The notes under the pieces: generated by a model
What the model saw: only the letters and a program-made list of their open reading frames with translations
What the model was told of the DNA's origin: nothing
Databases searched by the model: none
Assembly (NCBI GenBank): GCA_000402835.1
Contig: AQRZ01000032.1
Coordinates: 5,821-15,627, forward strand
Direction: 5' to 3'
Origin: Synergistetes bacterium JGI 0000079-D21
GTDB taxonomy: Bacteria > Synergistota > Synergistia > Synergistales > 79-D21
DNA: 9,807 bases
Shown: piece after piece, positions 7,581 to 9,807 of the stretch
Position numbering within the stretch: the first letter of the stretch is position 1
How the letters are laid out: each line of letters begins with the position of its first letter
Translations under genes and position numbers: made by a program

Positions 7581-8076
7581 CCCGGGTTTTCACCTTGATT
7601 TCCTTTCGAGGAGCGAAGCGGAAACGTACCGTTTCGGGAATCTTCTTGCGCACTACGTCTTCCCTGGCCTCCTGATCCTTTTTTCCGGAGACCTTGGTGC
7701 AGGGAAAACCGTTCTCATCCGGGGGATTGCCGAAACCCTCTCCGCGGAAAACGTCCGGAGCCCTTCATTCACTCTCGTCAACGAATATCCAGGGGTCATC
7801 CCGGTAACGCATGCGGACCTCTACCGTCTTTCCCAGGGTGACCACCCGTTCCTGGAACTGGAAGAGGCCCTGGAGGAAGGGCGCCTCGTCATGGTGGAGT
7901 GGGCGGAGAACTGGGCCCATCCCCCTCTCGAAGAAGCCTGGGTTTGCCGGATCGAGCTTCCCGAAGCTCCGGATTCGGAAGGATACCGCAGGATCGTGAT
8001 TTTTCCCTACGGTGCCAAAGCCTCGCTTGCCCTTCAGAAAGCCGCCGGTTCAATATCGGAGAGAGAGGGGGGGTGA
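7564..8076 (+). CDS. tsaE: tRNA t6A37 biosynthesis ATPase TsaE
   Basis: TsaE is the small P-loop ATPase that drives the TsaB-TsaD-TsaE complex, which transfers threonylcarbamoyl to A37 of ANN-decoding tRNAs. The 170 residues show Walker A GDLGAGKT (42-49), SPSFTLVNEY (66-75; usually SPTFTLVNEY), HADLYRL (83-89; usually HFDLYRL) and the VEWAE strand (111-115). All nucleotide-binding residues are kept. ATG 7564 is chosen because it begins about 40 residues before the P-loop, as in the family, and overlaps nnr by 17 nt like the other operon joints. Its ribosome site is weak (AGGG around 7549), consistent with coupling to nnr translation. The open frame continues further upstream, but only as out-of-frame nnr sequence. 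The gene ends in a run of seven G and TGA that also starts tsaB. Confidence 0.95.
   Translation: MQTSSSPGFHLDFLSRSEAETYRFGNLLAHYVFPGLLILFSGDLGAGKTVLIRGIAETLSAENVRSPSFTLVNEYPGVIPVTHADLYRLSQGDHPFLELEEALEEGRLVMVEWAENWAHPPLEEAWVCRIELPEAPDSEGYRRIVIFPYGAKASLALQKAAGSISEREGG
8067..8073 (+). other. G7 heptamer at the tsaE/tsaB joint (possible -1 slippage site)
   Basis: In the tsaE frame the seven G read as G GGG GGG immediately before TGA 8074-8076. A shift of -1 would bypass the stop and continue straight into the tsaB frame. The arrangement is directly visible; any frameshifting or transcriptional slippage is inference. Confidence 0.35.
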
Positions 8077-8747
8077 ACCGATTGACGATTAATTTAGGCA
8101 TCACCTGTTCCACCGGGTGGACCTCGATTGGCCTTTCCGAATCCGGTACAGTCTTGGCGGAAATGAACCTGAACATCGGCCGGAAGCAATCGTCCGAATT
8201 GCCGAAAGCCGTCGGAGAGGTCCTCCGGCTTTCCTCCAAGGGGCTCGACCAGGTTGATCTCCTTGTCCTGACGAACGGCCCCGGTTCCTTCACGGGAGTA
8301 CGGGTCGGGTTGAGCTACACGCTTGCCCTGGCTGCAGCCCGTGGTTATCCCGTCGTTCCGGTGAACACGCTGGAACTGATGGCCCACCAGGCTGCCCTTT
8401 TCTTCCGCGGGCCGATCCTGGTTCCCATCCTCAAAGCCAAAAGAGGACATTACTATGCCGCCGCGTACCGATTCAATCCTGACGGGAACGAACTATCCAC
8501 TCTCTGGGAACCGGGCTTCTATGCCTTCGGCCAATTGACCGAACGCCTCGCTTCCTGGGATCAAAACGTTATTTTAATACCTGACAATGCTAAGCCGTTC
8601 CTTTCTTTTTCAAGCTCGAACCTCGTTTATGAAGGTTTTATACCTTCCGGAGGGCGGCTTGCGCTCCTCGGTGACCTTTATTTCAAAAGGGCAATCCCCT
8701 TCGACGCGGTCCATGGAATCTATCTCCGTCCTCCAGATATTGGATAA
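8073..8747 (+). CDS. tsaB: tRNA t6A37 biosynthesis protein TsaB
   Basis: TsaB is the non-catalytic ASKHA-fold partner that scaffolds TsaD and TsaE in t6A synthesis. It has 224 residues (E. coli 231). The hallmark GPGSFTGVRVGL (69-80) is intact and followed by VPVNTLELMAHQAA. The first ATP-loop region INLGITCSTGWTSIGL aligns with the family's ILAIDTSTxxxSVAL, but the usual Asp is replaced by Thr (T11). The later IDAR-x-GEVY block reads LKAKRGHYYAA, so its Asp is also lost. Because TsaB does not catalyse the reaction, these losses are tolerable. The start is GTG 8073, overlapping the tsaE stop as GTGA; upstream GGAGAG (8058-8063) is a plausible ribosome site. ATG is not available near the required position. 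The third complex member, tsaD, is not in this window. Confidence 0.92.
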   Translation: MNRLTINLGITCSTGWTSIGLSESGTVLAEMNLNIGRKQSSELPKAVGEVLRLSSKGLDQVDLLVLTNGPGSFTGVRVGLSYTLALAAARGYPVVPVNTLELMAHQAALFFRGPILVPILKAKRGHYYAAAYRFNPDGNELSTLWEPGFYAFGQLTERLASWDQNVILIPDNAKPFLSFSSSNLVYEGFIPSGGRLALLGDLYFKRAIPFDAVHGIYLRPPDIG

Positions 8748-8755
8748 ATACTCCC

Positions 8756-8784
8756 TTGCGATTCGCTAATGAAGATGCTATATA
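8756..8784 (+). promoter_or_regulatory. Candidate promoter for the HcnAB-like cluster
   Basis: TTGCGA (8756-8761), 17 bases, then TATATA (8779-8784) preceded by TGC, an extended -10 arrangement. Each hexamer matches four of six consensus positions. It lies in the AT-rich spacer 8748-8913, starting nine bases after the tsaB stop. An alternative is TTGAGG (8788-8793) with TAAAAT (8813-8818), but its 19-base spacing is less favourable. Confidence 0.45.
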
Positions 8785-8792
8785 TGCTTGAG

Positions 8793-8807
8793 GTGTATTC
8801 TGTACAC
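8793..8807. promoter_or_regulatory. Operator-like inverted repeat
   Basis: GTGTA and TACAC flank a 5-base spacer (TTCTG), just downstream of the candidate -10 and roughly at the expected transcription start. Position and symmetry suggest a repressor site, but the arms are only five bases and no regulator gene is visible, so this is tentative. Confidence 0.3.
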
Positions 8808-8858
8808 ACGTTTAAAATTTTGGTTAACTGTAAACTCCTCAGAAGGGAGGGATCATTC

Positions 8859-8883
8859 GAAGTTTTCTTCCGGCTTTTTTTTT
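8859..8883 (+). terminator. Weak possible terminator or leader element with T9 tract
   Basis: GAAG (8859-8862), TTTT, CTTC (8867-8870), then CGGC and nine T (8875-8883). The stem is only four A/T-rich pairs, too weak to be convincing alone. A second small stem, CCTC (8837-8840) with GAGG (8847-8850), lies upstream. It could attenuate read-through from tsaB or be a chance T-run in the 5' leader of the next gene. Confidence 0.2.
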
Positions 8884-8913
8884 CCAGACCTGCTAGGGAG
8901 GTGTGGTGAGGAA

Positions 8914-9231
8914 ATGGACCTGATCAAGGAACATCCCATCCTGGAATTCCAGCATGGGAAGAAGGTGAAGTTTTTCTTCGACGGGAAGGCGATGGAGGGG
9001 TACGAGGGCGAGCCGATCGCGGCGGCGCTGCACGCGAACGGGGTGAAGATCTACCGGGAGACGCCGGAGATGAAGCGACCGCGGGGATTCTTCTGCGCCA
9101 TCGGGAAATGCAGTTCTTGCTTCATGGTCGTGGACGGGGTACCGAACGTCCGGACGTGCGTCACCGCGCTGTCGGAGGGGATGCGCGTGGAGACGCAGCG
9201 AGGCAAGGGCCTGGTTCCGTCCCTGTCTTAG
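8914..9231 (+). CDS. Small (2Fe-2S)-binding protein, HcnA / sarcosine-oxidase-alpha N-terminal type
   Basis: A 105-residue one-domain ferredoxin-like subunit of the type that passes electrons in HcnABC-like flavin dehydrogenases (hydrogen cyanide synthase, D-amino-acid/proline/opine dehydrogenases). The cluster ligands are C61, C66, C69 and C82 (C-x4-C-x2-C-x12-C), within PRGFFCAIGKCSSC and VDGVPNVRTCVT. The PRG-F-C lead-in and the GMRVETQRG tail are typical of this family. No signal peptide or membrane segment is seen, so it should be cytosolic. ATG 8914 is chosen because the fold begins soon after it; GAGGA abuts it and AGGGAGGTG lies ten bases upstream. The next gene starts nine bases after the stop, indicating one transcript. 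Codon use is strongly G-ending (nearly all Lys are AAG, Ala mostly GCG), unlike tsaB. The substrate cannot be read from this subunit. Confidence 0.85.
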   Translation: MDLIKEHPILEFQHGKKVKFFFDGKAMEGYEGEPIAAALHANGVKIYRETPEMKRPRGFFCAIGKCSSCFMVVDGVPNVRTCVTALSEGMRVETQRGKGLVPSLS

Positions 9232-9240
9232 TGGAGGAAG

Positions 9241-9807
9241 GTGAGCGGATTGCGACAGACGGAAGTGATGGTCATCGGCGGGGGTCCGGCGGGGCTGTCG
9301 GCGGCGGTGGAGGCGGCGAGCCTGGGCTGCCAGGTGATGGTGGTGGACAGCGACCTGAAGCTAGGGGGCCAGCTGATCAAGCAGACGCACAAGTTTTTCG
9401 GGTCGAAGGAAGAGCACGCGGGGACGCGGGGATTCGAGATCGCGAACATCCTGTTCGGCGAGCTGGAGGCGAACAAGGAACGGATCCAGGTGCTGTCGAA
9501 CACGACGGCGGTGGGCTACTACAAGGAAGACGGAGTCGTCTCCTGCGTGACGGGGGAGGACGAGTACTTCCGGGTGAAGCCGAAGCGGGTGATCATGGCG
9601 ACGGGTGCGCAGGAGAAGATGATCCCGTTCCCGAACAACGACCTGCCCGGGGTGTACGGAGCGGGAGCGGTGCAGACGCTGATGAACGTGTACGGGGTCA
9701 TGCCGGGGAAGCGGGTCCTGATGGTGGGGGCCGGGAACATCGGGCTGATCGTGAGCTACCAGCTGAAGCAGGCTGGGGTGGACATCGCGGGGATCGTGGA
9801 GTTCATG
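9241..9807 (+). CDS. FAD-dependent oxidoreductase, HcnB-like (3' partial)
   Basis: The first 189 codons of a two-dinucleotide-domain flavoprotein; the gene runs off the window. The N-terminal FAD site is GGGPAGLSAA (13-22), with the strand-end acid D36 and GGQ (42-44). The MATGA strand is at 119-123 and the second Rossmann motif GAGNIG at 163-168. With the adjacent 2Fe-2S protein this resembles HcnA-HcnB or the split alpha subunit of sarcosine/proline/opine oxidases, in which a third flavoprotein subunit oxidises an amine or amino acid. That subunit is not seen here. The start is GTG 9241, with GGAGG at 9233-9237 and a short spacer; the FAD motif begins at residue 13, as expected. Joining the left-end inverted copy extends the readable protein to about 225 residues in frame. 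An alternative is a stand-alone NAD(P)H-dependent flavoprotein. Confidence 0.85.
   Translation, partial: MSGLRQTEVMVIGGGPAGLSAAVEAASLGCQVMVVDSDLKLGGQLIKQTHKFFGSKEEHAGTRGFEIANILFGELEANKERIQVLSNTTAVGYYKEDGVVSCVTGEDEYFRVKPKRVIMATGAQEKMIPFPNNDLPGVYGAGAVQTLMNVYGVMPGKRVLMVGAGNIGLIVSYQLKQAGVDIAGIVEFM
9408..9807. repeat. Right arm of 400-bp perfect inverted repeat
   Basis: Reverse complement of 111-510 without mismatch. This arm lies wholly inside the FAD oxidoreductase gene, from the last base of codon 56 to the window end; it has no transposase, terminal motif or target duplication. Confidence 0.97.

Noticed and set aside
8836..8851. TCCTC/GAGGG hairpin as a riboswitch or attenuator before the 2Fe-2S gene.
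   Set aside because: Only a five-pair stem including a G-T pair, with no wider conserved riboswitch pattern visible; kept only as context for the spacer.
111..9807. Composite transposon or linear element with 400-bp inverted ends.
   Set aside because: The arms are interior pieces of one gene, the left arm extends past the repeat, there is no transposase, integrase or target duplication, and the cargo is ordinary housekeeping DNA.
1..9807. CRISPR arrays, defence genes, phage or insertion-sequence genes.
   Set aside because: No regularly spaced direct repeats, no transposase, integrase, nuclease or toxin-antitoxin motifs were found on either strand; every large stretch is explained by recognised core genes.

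Overview
The window is a GC-rich bacterial chromosome segment read almost entirely on the + strand. It carries core housekeeping genes (nucleotide excision repair, rRNA methylation, a tRNA-Val, holo-ACP synthase, NAD(P)HX repair, t6A tRNA modification), followed by a flavin/iron-sulfur oxidoreductase cluster. Bacterial-type Shine-Dalgarno sites, sigma70-like promoters, an encoded CCA on the tRNA and the acpS-nnr-tsaE-tsaB order indicate Bacteria. The protein style and GC content would fit a deltaproteobacterial-type lineage, but the sequence alone does not settle the phylum.

Layout. Positions 1-510 are the minus-strand middle of an FAD oxidoreductase gene. Positions 111-510 repeat the last 400 bases of the window exactly, in inverted orientation. 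At 510/511 this sequence is fused to the interior of uvrB, whose first ~190 codons are absent. The + strand then reads uvrB' (511-1940), uvrA (1864-4749) and rlmB (4689-5465) as an overlapping unit. A consensus promoter lies in the last codons and stop of rlmB and drives tRNA-Val(GAC) (5481-5555), which is closed by a strong intrinsic terminator. A second promoter starts a tightly coupled operon: acpS (5651), nnr (6015), tsaE (7564) and tsaB (8073-8747).

After a 166-base AT-rich spacer with a possible promoter and a small operator-like palindrome come a small 2Fe-2S protein (8914-9231) and an FAD-dependent oxidoreductase (9241 to the window end). These resemble the HcnA/HcnB-like subunits of flavin amine/amino-acid dehydrogenases. 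Their codon choice (AAG, GCG, GTG, CTG, GGG) differs clearly from the housekeeping genes.

How the genes work together. UvrA and UvrB are the damage-recognition pair of excision repair. RlmB and the tRNA belong to translation. TsaE and TsaB are two parts of the TsaBDE complex that makes t6A in tRNA. Nnr repairs hydrated NAD(P)H, and AcpS activates acyl carrier protein. The HcnAB-like pair would carry electrons from an unidentified substrate dehydrogenase that probably lies beyond the right edge.

The main anomaly is the perfect inverted repeat joined to a decapitated uvrB. It is most simply an assembly or amplification chimera, though a real recent inverted duplication cannot be excluded from sequence alone. 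I see no undescribed defence or mobile system here.
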